Assembly: GCA_964605645.1 (NCBI GenBank)
Contig: CAZSDJ010000011.1
Location: 1-44,089, forward strand
Length of the DNA stretch: 44,089 bases
DNA from: PXAH01 sp964605645
Lineage (GTDB): Bacteria; Omnitrophota; Gorgyraeia; Duberdicusellales; 4484-171
Reading direction: 5' to 3'
Position 1 is the stretch's first letter. Each line of letters opens with the position of its first letter. The notes beneath the pieces are model-generated. The model saw only the letters and a program-made list of their open reading frames with translations, was not told the DNA's origin and did not search any database. The position numbers and the translations under genes were made by a program. Shown piece after piece: positions 33,724-42,141 of the stretch.

Positions 33724-34653
33724 ATGAAAAATATAAAAAAAATTATAATAAATTTTCCTACTAATATCGGTGATGCTATCTTAACTTTACCTGCTTTAGA
33801 TAGGATAAAAAGTAATTATTCTCATGCTGAGATTACCGCTATAGTTAGCCCGAATACAAAAGATTTTCTTTCTAAAAATACATTTGTTGATAAAGTAATT
33901 TTGTTTGATAAGCGTTGGAAAATTCGGGAGAAAATAAAGTTTTGCATAAATTTGCGAAAAAAATTTGATTTAATGGTTGATTTTAAAAATTCGATGCTGC
34001 CTATTTTTCTGGGAGTTAAAAAACGAACTTCTTTTATTCGCCATTTTCAAAAAAAGACTCACAGCAAAGATAAGCATTTAAGCATAATTAAAAGGATTGC
34101 GCCTGAACCGGTTCGGCTAAAAGGGAGTTTTTTGCTTTCAGAAGCAGAGAAGAAAAAATGGGATTTTTTGAAAGGTAAAAAATGTATTTTTTTCGGCTGT
34201 TTTTCTCGTTCCCACCGTAAAGAATATCCCGTTGATAATTTAAACGAAGTAATTGATAAGGTAAAGAGCAAATATAATTGTGTTCTCTTGGGGCTTGCCG
34301 GCGACAAGCAAAAGTTAAAATTACAAAAAGACGAAGCAGTGGTTGATTTGATAGGAAAAACCACAATGGCAGACATCTACTACCTACTTTCTAATAATGT
34401 CTCGTTAGTTATTGCCATAGATTCGAGTATTATGCATCTAGCTAGTTACCTAGATATCCCGGTAGTTGGTTTATTCGGGCCAACATCAATTAAGTGTTAT
34501 GGCCCATGGTCAAAAAAATCAATAGTATTGCAAAAGAAAAAACTTACTTGCGTCCCTTGTGAGGCTAAGATTGATTGCCAAAATATAAGATGTATGGATA
34601 TAAATTCAGAAAAAGTAATAGGCAGTATAGAAAAAATTATCAAAAATGGATAA
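33724..34653 (+). CDS. GT9 heptosyltransferase-like protein
   Basis: 309 residues, one of the shorter GT9 members here. FPTNIGDAILTLPALDRIK replaces the usual G-D-x-hhh N-terminal motif (GD conserved). AIDSSIMHLASYLDIPVVGLFGPTS is the donor region and CVPCEAKIDCQNIRC the cysteine motif. It overlaps the following GT9 by 8 bp, so the two are probably made together and could act on successive core sugars. Confidence 0.9.
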   Translation: MKNIKKIIINFPTNIGDAILTLPALDRIKSNYSHAEITAIVSPNTKDFLSKNTFVDKVILFDKRWKIREKIKFCINLRKKFDLMVDFKNSMLPIFLGVKKRTSFIRHFQKKTHSKDKHLSIIKRIAPEPVRLKGSFLLSEAEKKKWDFLKGKKCIFFGCFSRSHRKEYPVDNLNEVIDKVKSKYNCVLLGLAGDKQKLKLQKDEAVVDLIGKTTMADIYYLLSNNVSLVIAIDSSIMHLASYLDIPVVGLFGPTSIKCYGPWSKKSIVLQKKKLTCVPCEAKIDCQNIRCMDINSEKVIGSIEKIIKNG

Positions 34654-35674
34654 GTTAAAGAAAATTTTAATTGTAAGAACTGATCGATTGGGAGATGTAA
34701 TATTGTCAACGCCGGTAATTAAAAACTTACGCCGGCATTATCCAGATAGCTATATTGCATTTATGTGCCGTCCTTATACCCGTCAGGCATTAGAAGGAAA
34801 TCCTTATCTTGATGAAGTAATAGTTTACGATAAGTACGGGAGCCAAAAAAGTTTACCTGAATCTATAAAATTTGCTTTTAAGCTCAAGAAAAAAAAATTT
34901 GACCTTGCTTTAATTTTACACCCAACCAATAGGACTCATCTTATTGCTTTTTTAGCGGGCATACCGAAAAGGGTGGGTTGGGATAAAAAATTAAAATTTT
35001 TATTAACTGATAAGTTAAAACAGAACAAAGATCAAGGCATAAAGCATGAATCAGAATATAATTTAGATTTTTTAAGGTATTTAGGGATCCCGACAACAGA
35101 AAAAGAACTTTATTTTCCTCTCCGAGAAAAAGAAAACAAGAGAGTAAATGAAATCTTAGAAAAAAATAGTATAAACAAAGAAGATAAAATAGTGGTGGTC
35201 CATCCTTCGGCGAGTTGCCCTTCAAAAAGATGGCCCCAAGATAAATTTATAGAATTAATTAAGATTATAAATAAAGGCCAAAAAACAAAAACTATCGTAA
35301 TTACTTCAGCCGATCAGAAACAGTTTGGCGAAAAAATAATAAAAGAAACTGAGGCCATAGATTTACGAGGGCTCCTAACAATTTCTGAAACGGCTTCTTT
35401 GCTGAACAAAGCTTCCTTGTTAATTTCTTGTGACTCCGGCCCGGTTCATATTGCAGCTGCCTTAGGGGTTCCTGTTATTTCCATTTTTGGCAGAAATCAA
35501 GCCGGCCTTGCTCCGCAAAGATGGACACCTTTAGGCAACAAGTCTTATTTTTTCCATAAAAATGTCGGCTGCAAAACCTGCCTGGCTCATAATTGTCAAA
35601 AAGGTTTTAAGTGCCTAGAAGCGATTAAGCCGGAAGAGGTTTACACCCTCGCCAAAAAAATCATCCAGTCATAA
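34646..35674 (+). CDS. GT9 heptosyltransferase (WaaF-like)
   Basis: 342 residues, closest of the set to WaaF/WaaC-type lipopolysaccharide heptosyltransferases: ILIVRTDRLGDVILSTPVIK, VVHPSASCPSKRWP in the middle, SCDSGPVHIAAALGVPVISIFG in the donor site, and C-terminal CKTCLAHNCQKGFKC. A GGGGAC-ended inverted-repeat element starts at the base after its stop codon. Confidence 0.92.
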   Translation: MDKLKKILIVRTDRLGDVILSTPVIKNLRRHYPDSYIAFMCRPYTRQALEGNPYLDEVIVYDKYGSQKSLPESIKFAFKLKKKKFDLALILHPTNRTHLIAFLAGIPKRVGWDKKLKFLLTDKLKQNKDQGIKHESEYNLDFLRYLGIPTTEKELYFPLREKENKRVNEILEKNSINKEDKIVVVHPSASCPSKRWPQDKFIELIKIINKGQKTKTIVITSADQKQFGEKIIKETEAIDLRGLLTISETASLLNKASLLISCDSGPVHIAAALGVPVISIFGRNQAGLAPQRWTPLGNKSYFFHKNVGCKTCLAHNCQKGFKCLEAIKPEEVYTLAKKIIQS

Positions 35675-35812
35675 GGGGACGTTTCCCTCCTTTACAACTT
35701 GTTGTGCAGCAATGAGTTATGATGTATTGTTTTCCGCTCAGCTTTAAATGCGGAAAATGCCTGTTTGTAACTGGTTGAAACAGAGAGGGTTACAGACGAG
35801 GGAAACGTCCCC
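35675..35812 (+). repeat. GGGGAC-ended inverted-repeat element, copy 1
   Basis: 138 bp bounded by perfect 15-bp inverted repeats GGGGACGTTTCCCTC (35675-35689) and its complement (35798-35812), with an internal TTTTCCGC/GCGGAAAA stem (35730-35737, 35750-35757). Ends of this type are often found as non-autonomous elements mobilised by REP-associated (Y1) transposases (general knowledge; no transposase gene is present here). It directly abuts the upstream stop codon and lies just before the nikR promoter. Confidence 0.9.
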
Positions 35813-35832
35813 TTTCTTGTATTAGAAAAGTA

Positions 35833-35860
35833 TTGACAAAAAAATAATTTGTGCTATCTT
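35833..35860 (+). promoter_or_regulatory. Predicted nikR promoter
   Basis: TTGACA (35833-35838), 16-bp spacer, TATCTT (35855-35860). A short ACAAA/TTTGT inverted repeat falls within the spacer. SD AAGGTG precedes the ATG at 35879. No convincing match to the E. coli NikR palindrome was seen. Confidence 0.55.
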
Positions 35861-35878
35861 TTTTAAAAAGGTGATACT

Positions 35879-36277
35879 ATGAATTTAAAAAGATTTGGAG
35901 TTTCAGTTGAAGAAGATTTATTAATAGCTTTAGATAATTTTGTAAAAAGGCATCGTTTCCCTAACCGCTCTCAAGCTATTCGCCACCTTATCCGTAATAA
36001 TCTGGTAGAGAAAAAATGGAAAGAAAACAAGAAAGTAGCGGGGTGCCTGGTGTTGGTTTATGACCACCATAAGAGAGATTTAATTAATAAGTCAATCGAT
36101 ATCCAGCATCAATATCAAAACTTAGTTTTATCGGTTCAGCATGTCCATCTTAGCCATCATAATTGCCTTGAAACTATTGCATTGTATGGAAAGGCAAAAA
36201 AAATAGAGGGGTTAGCAGATAAACTTATTGCTTTAAAGGGAATAAAACACGGGAAACTTGTTACTAGCGGGGCATAA
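35879..36277 (+). CDS. nikR: Nickel-responsive transcriptional regulator NikR
   Basis: Ribbon-helix-helix repressor of 132 residues. N-terminal RHH DNA-binding domain (KRFGVSVEEDLLIALDNF ... NRSQAIRHLIR, 4-39). C-terminal ACT-like metal domain with all four high-affinity square-planar nickel ligands, aligned to E. coli His76/His87/His89/Cys95: His77, His88, His90 and Cys96 (VQHVHLSHHNCLE). It heads the porin/membrane/TonB/ABC block and is the best evidence that this block concerns nickel; NikR normally represses Ni uptake genes when Ni is replete. Confidence 0.95.
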   Translation: MNLKRFGVSVEEDLLIALDNFVKRHRFPNRSQAIRHLIRNNLVEKKWKENKKVAGCLVLVYDHHKRDLINKSIDIQHQYQNLVLSVQHVHLSHHNCLETIALYGKAKKIEGLADKLIALKGIKHGKLVTSGA

Positions 36278-36335
36278 TTTTTTTTATTTTATGGTAGCAT
36301 GATTTAGAAAGACGTGTTAATAAGGAGGAAAAGAT

Positions 36336-37513
36336 ATGCTAAAAAAAGTATTTGTTTTGGTTTTTGTATTAGGGTTTGTTTGTTTTTTACCTAAGCCGGT
36401 ATTTGCAAAAAGTACAGAGGAAGAATTAGCCGAATTAAAACAAAGAATCGAAAAACTAGAAAAGAAAATAGCCAATCAGGATCAAGAATCAGATAAACAG
36501 ACAGAAACAGAAAATGAGCTTGCTGAAATTAAAGAAATATTCAGCGGGCTTAAGATAGGAGCAGGTGCTACCTATATTGTCCAGGGCAGCGGTGATGCTA
36601 ACAACAATAGCGGCGATAAAAGCGTAACCGATGCTTCTTATTCAGCTGATTTAGAGATAGAGAAGGAATTCGACGATTACGGCTTAGCTTTCCTCCATTT
36701 TGAGGCAGGAAACGGCGAAGGCATTACAGATGAGTTGCAGCTATTCAGCTGACTTTAACTTTTGGTAAACTTGACGCTACTGTTTATCTTGACCAAAATC
36801 AATATGCTAACGATGAATGTTCTCAGTTTTTAGGAAGTTTGTTTAAAAACTCTCCGGTAATCGAATTCCCTGATGATAATTCAGCCGGGGTGAGGGCCAA
36901 ATTAGAACCAGTTGATTTCTTGGATATTGAGCTTACTGCAGTAGATGCAAACGATGGTTGGGAAGATATTTTCAATAATATTTTCTTTGCCGGCCAGGTT
37001 AATTTTAAACCGAATACATTTAACCGTCCGGGCAATTACAGGATTTATGGCTGGTTGAATGATAAAGGCCATACTAAATGGAGTGATTCTTCGAAAACAA
37101 AGAAAAAGGGGTATGGTTTTGGCCTGAGTTTTGACCAGGAATTAACAGATGTTTTAGGTGTTTTTGCCCGCTATGGCTGGCAGAATCCCAAGGTATATCC
37201 GGAGGGAGCCGATTTTTCCCTTGAACAAACCTATAGTTTTGGTGTAGAATTTAAAGGCAGTCTATGGGAAAGAGAAAATGATAAAATTGGTTTAGCTTTT
37301 GGCCAAATTTTTCCTTCAGATGATTATAAAAAAGCAAATTCAGCAAAAGCTGATTCAGAAAAACACATAGAGGCTTATTATAGTTTTTATGTTAATGAAC
37401 ATTTAGTGGTTAGTCCGGATTTACAAATTATCTGGGATCCTTACGGAGGCGATGCTTCCGGCGGGGATAATACTATAATTATAGGAGGCCTGCGGAGCCA
37501 GGTTGATTTCTAA
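36336..37513 (+). pseudogene. Outer-membrane porin (OprB-like), interrupted by a frameshift
   Basis: The first part (36336-36752) encodes a signal peptide (1-24, cleaved after VFA), a coiled coil (~26-68, TEEELAELKQRIEKLEKKI...) and the first beta strands, then stops. The reading frame continues from 36734 in another phase (mod 3 shift), giving ~260 residues through 37513 that end in ...RSQVDF with C-terminal Phe, the outer-membrane signal. Joined, it is about 390 residues of a carbohydrate-selective-porin-like barrel. The shift lies between 36731 and 36752, where CAGCT occurs twice 3 bp apart; this may be a real deletion or a sequencing/assembly error. It has a strong SD (AAGGAGG). Confidence 0.8.
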
Positions 37514-37540
37514 AAAGACTTTTAAAAAGGAGGTAAAACT

Positions 37541-37915
37541 ATGGCATGTTTTCTTGTACCTGCAGGAGAGGCTATTGTGACAACCGTTGTTCAGAAAATT
37601 ATGGAGAAAAAAGAAAAGAGAGCCGGCAACAAAGAAGCTGGGAAGGCAAAACTGTCTTGGAGCCGGAGGTTAGGTTTGCTGAATAAGATGTTGTGGGGCG
37701 GAAGTATACTTTTGGCATTTGAACATATATGGCATGGGGAAATTATCTTCTGGCCGCCTTTTTTAACTGCTATGAAAAACCCGGCAGATGTGGGGCCGAT
37801 GCTTCATGAAATGGCAACGATTGGTGTGGCCATGGCTGTATTTGTAACAATTATCTGGGCGGTGATAGTAATTGCAACTGAAAGAAAGATAGCGGCAGTA
37901 GCTGCGGCAAAATAA
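37541..37915 (+). CDS. Small membrane protein with EHxxH motif (unknown)
   Basis: 124 residues, not assigned to a named family by me. A conserved-looking N terminus MACFLVPAGEAIVTTVV is followed by a basic linker (KKEKRAGNKEAGKAK), then a first hydrophobic segment (~48-62) running into FEHIWHGEIIFWPP (Glu61, His62, His65, Glu67), and a second membrane helix (~92-112) preceded by MLHE (His89, Glu90). The clustered His/Glu near membrane boundaries could bind metal. SD AAGGAGG is excellent. I recall similar proteins near TonB/ABC metal-uptake genes; this was not checked. Confidence 0.75.
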   Translation: MACFLVPAGEAIVTTVVQKIMEKKEKRAGNKEAGKAKLSWSRRLGLLNKMLWGGSILLAFEHIWHGEIIFWPPFLTAMKNPADVGPMLHEMATIGVAMAVFVTIIWAVIVIATERKIAAVAAAK

Positions 37916-37999
37916 AGATACTGTTAAAAGTTCTATGAAAAAGTAATGGCAAAGTCATTGATTTTAAAGGGATATTTTTCATATGAGCGGGAGCCGATG

Positions 38000-38145
38000 A
38001 AATAACCAAGATACAAGTTACAATAACCAAACAATAACCAATAACCAAATTTCAATATCCAAACAAAAAATAAAGCCTGTTTGATTATTCGAATTTGGAA
38101 TTTGAACATTGTTTGTATCTTGTTTCTTGGTGATTGGTTATTTCG
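38000..38145 (+). repeat. Inverted-repeat element, 'ACCAAACA' family, copy C
   Basis: The left end AAATAACCAAGATACAAGTT and right end TTGGTGATTGGTTATTTCG-like pair as reverse complements and match the family flanking topA, with a different core (CAAACAAAAAATAAAGCC...). It occupies the gap between the two small membrane proteins; the remaining 60 bp before the next gene ends in GAGGAGG. Confidence 0.85.
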
Positions 38146-38209
38146 ATAGTTTCAAAGTTGTTGGTGATCAAACTTTTGACAATACGAAGTAAAGAAAGAG
38201 GAGGTAATA

Positions 38210-38500
38210 ATGTGGTTGATAATTACTGCTTTGGCGGCACTTATTACGACGGTAATATGGTATTTTAAGGATCCGGAGAATAAATACAAGATAGGTTTAT
38301 TAAGCTTAATTTTTTGGGGGGCAACCCTGATGTGGTTTGTCGATCACCTAATGGCTTATTTGGCCGAGGGAGGAGAATTTCTGGAAGTAAATTTAGACGC
38401 AACTTTACTGGGAATTTCTGTAGTCATTTTTGCCCTCTTGATCTGGGAAATCACCTTGTTGATAAGCGACCCCAAAGGAGTTTTTAAAAGAATGGTTTAG
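38210..38500 (+). CDS. Small three-helix membrane protein with intramembrane DH motif (unknown)
   Basis: 96 residues with three predicted membrane helices (~2-18, 26-44, 64-86). The second ends in MWFVDHLMAYLAEGGEFLE, placing Asp45-His46 at the membrane edge, similar in layout to FEHIWHGE in the preceding protein. It has a strong SD (GAGGAGG, 7 nt). I do not recognise the family. It ends the nikR-side cluster, and a terminator-like hairpin follows. Confidence 0.75.
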   Translation: MWLIITALAALITTVIWYFKDPENKYKIGLLSLIFWGATLMWFVDHLMAYLAEGGEFLEVNLDATLLGISVVIFALLIWEITLLISDPKGVFKRMV

Positions 38501-38559
38501 GAGGCAAGGAGTTTTTATCCATGCCAGACACTACTATGCAACATTTCTGTTTTGACCCA

Positions 38560-38591
38560 GCCTCACCTAGCTCGGCTAGGCGGGCTTTTTT
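38560..38591 (+). terminator. Rho-independent-terminator-like hairpin
   Basis: GCCTCA-CCTAGC-tcg-GCTAGG-CGGGC followed by T6 (38586-38591), 60 bp after the small membrane protein. It may itself be part of an interspersed repeat, but the stem plus T-run would terminate transcription of the porin/membrane operon. Confidence 0.55.
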
Positions 38592-38600
38592 GTCGCATAG

Positions 38601-38679
38601 TGTCATTGTCCGGCTTGACCGGACAATCCAGTACTTGTTTGTTTTATTTTGGATTTTCCGGCTAAACCGGAGGATGACA
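38601..38679 (+). repeat. Inverted-repeat element with TGTCAT...TCCGG ends
   Basis: Imperfect 30-bp terminal inverted repeats (38601-38630 and 38650-38679), each with its own small palindrome (GTCCGGCTTGACCGGAC; TCCGGCTAAACCGGA). It resembles the common 'TGTCATTCCGGC...GGAATCCA' interspersed repeats known from many genomes (from memory). It directly precedes a GGGGAC element. Confidence 0.82.
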
Positions 38680-38689
38680 AAGACTGCAT

Positions 38690-38840
38690 GGGGACGGTTC
38701 TCTCGCTCATAAACCATTGTCTATCAATCAGTTGTATACACATAATTATATTTTTTCAAGTTTTCTATCCCGATTATAACATAAAGGTATGTTCGTAAGT
38801 GACTTGTAGATAAGAGGATAGAGCAAGGAGAACCGCCCCC
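38690..38840 (+). repeat. GGGGAC-ended inverted-repeat element, copy 2
   Basis: 151 bp with 13-bp ends GGGGACGGTTCTC (38690-38702) and GAGAACCGCCCCC (38828-38840), one mismatch. It shares the GGGGACG start with the element at 35675. The 445-bp gap 38501-38945 is filled by this element, the preceding TGTCAT element and the terminator hairpin; only the last ~105 bp is free to act as promoter for the TonB receptor. Confidence 0.88.
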
Positions 38841-38945
38841 TATCTATAATTTTTTTAATGTATCGGTAACACGATTTTAAATATCGTAATAAAAAAGTTA
38901 CTGGTTAGCTTGTTTTAGAGGTGGAATGATAAAAGGTGAGAAGAG

Positions 38946-41012
38946 ATGTGGTTTAAAAAAAGTTTAGTTTTAATAGCTGTAGTTTTTTTTATTCCTGGGC
39001 AAAACAGCTTTGCCGCCGATAAAAACGATGCCGGCAGCAGCAGCTTTGATTTAGGCCAGATTGTTGTTTCGGCGACAAGAAGAGAGGCTCCCCTTTCTGA
39101 AATTACTCAGGCCGGTACCGTAATCGGCCGTAATGATATTGACGCCTCGCCTTTTGAACGCGTTGAAGATATCGTGCGCACTGTGCCCGGCCTTTTTAAT
39201 TTCAGGCATTACGCGTTGCAAAGAAACGGCATTATTAATCCTTTAATTATGCGCGGCGTTGGCAAAAACAGGGTTTTATTGTTGGTTGATGGTGTGCCGC
39301 AGAACGATAATTTTAACAATTCTATCGCTTGGGTGGCATGGGGCCATATTTCTAAAGATGCTATTGAACGCATTGAAGTAATACGCGGCCCGGCTTCAGC
39401 GCTGTATGGTTCAGAGGGGTTAGGAGGGGTTGTAAATATTATTACCAAGGATCCGCAAGATAGGCGCCGGGCATTTGTTCGCGGCCAAGGCGGGACAGCT
39501 GATACCTACAGTAGTTACGGTTTTCATAGCCGGAAGGATAATGATTTCGGGTTTTTATTATCGGGAGGATACCAGGAGAGCGATGGTTTTTATATGACTC
39601 AGGAGCCGCAGAGTTATGAGATTAAACGCTATCGTAAAATAGGGAAAGTTTTTGGAAAGTCGGCCTATGAGATAACTCCCGAATCTGATATATCGTTGGC
39701 AGCATTGTATTACGATCATGAAACCGGAAAAGGAAGAGAGTTTTTTTATGATGAATTGACCCTCGATCAATACTGGATAAATTATAAGTACAAAGAAGAA
39801 TATTTTGACCTGAAAGGGCTAGTTTATTTTAATCGGGCCGACAAAACTGCATTTCAAGATACGGCAAAAGATAATTTTTCGTCACTCTTAAGAAAAGAAA
39901 AGATGCCCGCTGCCACATGGGGTGCTGATTTTCAGGGGATTTTACCATTAGGGCCAGAGACGAAATTTACTTTAGGTGTTGCCTACAAAGAAACTTCTTG
40001 GGATTATGATGATGAATATATTACCAGCAGCCGGGATGTGGGGGCAGAGGGCAAGCAGCGTTTCATCTCACCTTTTATAAATTTGGACTTTCGCCTTTTG
40101 GATGACAACCTGATTGTAAATTTGGGAGCGCGCTACGATTGGATTGAAACCTTAGACGGGGCTAATTGGGATACTCAAGGCAGCGCCGGAAAACCAGCCT
40201 ATGATAATCAATACAATGACACTAGAGAAGGTAGTTTTTCTCCTAAACTGGGGATAGTTTGGCATGCAAATGATAAAACTACTATTCGTGCTTCGGGAGG
40301 AAAAGGTTTTCGCGCGCCGAGTTTATTTGAACTCTATAAAGTGCATATCCGTCAGGGCGGGAGCTATTACCGTGAAGCTAACCCCAACTTGAAGCCGGAG
40401 GAGATATGGTCCTATGATGTCGGGGCCGAGAGATATTTACTGGATAATTTACCGGCTAAATTGACGTTTTATCAATCATTTGCAAAAGACTATATTGGAG
40501 ACCGTCTTACGGGGACGGGTACTTTTGGCGGTGGCAAAACAAGGTATGAGTATCAGTTGGACAATATCAATAAAGTAGATATCTACGGCATTGAAGCTGA
40601 AGTGAAATGGCATCTTTTTAATGACCTTGCGTTATTTGCCAACTATACCTATAATGTTTCTAAGATAAAAGAGGACACCAATGATGCTTCTTTAGAGGGT
40701 AACTATCTTCCTCATAACCCCAGGCACAAAGTCCATTTCGGATTTCAGTATCAAAACCCTAAAATTGTTAATATCTCGCTCATCGGCAATTATTACGCGG
40801 GCATTCATTATGACAGCCAAAATACGTTTAGCCCCGGGAGTTATTTTACGATGGACATAGCTGTTTGGCGTGAAATTTTTGAGGGGGTTACCGTATATTT
40901 AAATGCGGAAAATATTTTTGACAAAAAGTATCCGATACTGCGTTCGCTTACCTCTGCCGATACTATTGCGCCGGGGGCTATTGTTACTGCTGGAGTAAAA
41001 CTTGAATTTTAA
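38946..41012 (+). CDS. TonB-dependent outer-membrane receptor
   Basis: 688-residue active-transport barrel. Signal peptide (1-23, ...NSFA), then a TonB-box-like DLGQIVVSATRR (35-46), plug domain with PLIMRGVGKNRVLLLVDGVPQN and the conserved GPASALYGSEGLGGVVNIIT, and a C terminus ending in AGVKLEF with terminal Phe. It resembles siderophore/cobalamin/heme receptors; family alone does not give the ligand. The nikR locus and downstream FecBCD-like ABC genes suggest a nickel chelate or other metal complex. Its stop is immediately followed by the binding-protein start, so the four genes form one operon. Confidence 0.93.
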   Translation: MWFKKSLVLIAVVFFIPGQNSFAADKNDAGSSSFDLGQIVVSATRREAPLSEITQAGTVIGRNDIDASPFERVEDIVRTVPGLFNFRHYALQRNGIINPLIMRGVGKNRVLLLVDGVPQNDNFNNSIAWVAWGHISKDAIERIEVIRGPASALYGSEGLGGVVNIITKDPQDRRRAFVRGQGGTADTYSSYGFHSRKDNDFGFLLSGGYQESDGFYMTQEPQSYEIKRYRKIGKVFGKSAYEITPESDISLAALYYDHETGKGREFFYDELTLDQYWINYKYKEEYFDLKGLVYFNRADKTAFQDTAKDNFSSLLRKEKMPAATWGADFQGILPLGPETKFTLGVAYKETSWDYDDEYITSSRDVGAEGKQRFISPFINLDFRLLDDNLIVNLGARYDWIETLDGANWDTQGSAGKPAYDNQYNDTREGSFSPKLGIVWHANDKTTIRASGGKGFRAPSLFELYKVHIRQGGSYYREANPNLKPEEIWSYDVGAERYLLDNLPAKLTFYQSFAKDYIGDRLTGTGTFGGGKTRYEYQLDNINKVDIYGIEAEVKWHLFNDLALFANYTYNVSKIKEDTNDASLEGNYLPHNPRHKVHFGFQYQNPKIVNISLIGNYYAGIHYDSQNTFSPGSYFTMDIAVWREIFEGVTVYLNAENIFDKKYPILRSLTSADTIAPGAIVTAGVKLEF

Positions 41013-42134
41013 ATGAGGGTTATGAAACAAATTGCTATATTTGTAATATGTCAAGTAGGTTTTCTTATTTTATTCTCTCCGGTATGTTTGGCGGAAGAAG
41101 GCCGCTGGGTTACCGATGCCGCCGGCAGAATAGTAAAAATTCCCGGCAAAACAACGCGGGTAATTTGTTCAGGCTCCGGATGTTTACGCTTGCTTACTTA
41201 TGTTGAGGCTCAGGATAAGGTTGTTGCCGTAGACAGCATTGAATTACGGGGTTCTCCGATTGATGCCCGGCCCTATGCGATAGCGAATCCGCAATTTAAA
41301 GATTATCCGTTATTCGGGGAGTTTCGCGGATATGACAATCCGGAACTGATTGCAGCCTTGGATTTGAAACCAGAGGTAATTTTTAAGATAGTTTCCGGGC
41401 AAGGGCAGGACCCCGATCTTTTGCAAGCAAAAACCGGTATTCCTGTTGTTGTCTTGGATTACGGCAATTTAACCTATGGCCGGGAGCGCTTAAATTTTTC
41501 ATTGCGGCTAATCGGAGAGATAACCGGTAAAAAGCGCCGGGCTGAAGAAGTAGTTGCGTTTTTTGATTTCATGGAGAAGGACTTAAAAAAACGGACAGAA
41601 GATATTCCGGAAGATAAGAGGCCTGCCTGCTACATTGGCGGCCTCGGGCAAAGAGGGCCGCACGGCCTTTTATCAACAGATCCTTCATTTGCTCCGTTTG
41701 TTTTTACAGAGGCTAAAAACGTTGCTTCGCAGGGGATCGAAAGCAGGCGTTTTTCGCATATTGTTGTGGCCAAGGAACAAATTATCCTTTGGGACCCTGA
41801 GGTAATTTTTTTGGATGTCTCCACTCTCCGGTTAGGCGCAAGGGCTAATGCTTTAGAACAATTACAGACTGACTCATCCTATAAAAGTATTCGTGCTGTA
41901 AGCAGTGATCAAATCTATGGCCTTTTTCCAAACATGTCTTATAACCAGAATTTTGATGCTGTTTTCGCCAACGCTTATTTTGTAGGCAAAACGCTTTATC
42001 CGGAGAGGTTTGCTGATATAAAGCCTATTGCAAAAGCGGAAGAGATATCTCTGTTTTTAAACGGAGCTGTATCTTTTGAACAATTAAATCAACAGTTTAA
42101 AGGATTGGCCTTTGAACGAATAGACATAAGGTAA
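41013..42134 (+). CDS. Periplasmic metal-complex binding protein (FecB/BtuF fold)
   Basis: ABC-importer solute-binding protein of about 370 residues. Sec signal peptide with cleavage after CLA (~27), no lipobox, so likely a soluble periplasmic protein. The mature protein starts with the family segment VTDAAGRIVKIPGKTTRVI, then LLTYVEAQDKVVAVDSIE, NPELIAALDLKPEVIFK, and LWDPEVIFLDVSTLRLG. The start is either 41013 or the ATG at 41022. The fold also binds iron-siderophores, cobalamin and heme, so ligand is open. Confidence 0.9.
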   Translation: MRVMKQIAIFVICQVGFLILFSPVCLAEEGRWVTDAAGRIVKIPGKTTRVICSGSGCLRLLTYVEAQDKVVAVDSIELRGSPIDARPYAIANPQFKDYPLFGEFRGYDNPELIAALDLKPEVIFKIVSGQGQDPDLLQAKTGIPVVVLDYGNLTYGRERLNFSLRLIGEITGKKRRAEEVVAFFDFMEKDLKKRTEDIPEDKRPACYIGGLGQRGPHGLLSTDPSFAPFVFTEAKNVASQGIESRRFSHIVVAKEQIILWDPEVIFLDVSTLRLGARANALEQLQTDSSYKSIRAVSSDQIYGLFPNMSYNQNFDAVFANAYFVGKTLYPERFADIKPIAKAEEISLFLNGAVSFEQLNQQFKGLAFERIDIR

Positions 42135-42141
42135 TATTTAG

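Noticed and set aside
38521..38712. 63-residue open frame beginning MPDTTMQHFCF
   Set aside because: It is translated from the hairpin, the TGTCAT element and the start of the GGGGAC element; VIVRLDRTIQ-type peptides are known artefacts of such repeats.
38841..38945. Cobalamin riboswitch upstream of the BtuB/BtuFCD-like operon
   Set aside because: Only about 105 bp are free of repeats and no B12-box-like core was seen. The BtuB/BtuFCD naming was also not adopted, because the fold is shared with iron and other metal-complex systems.
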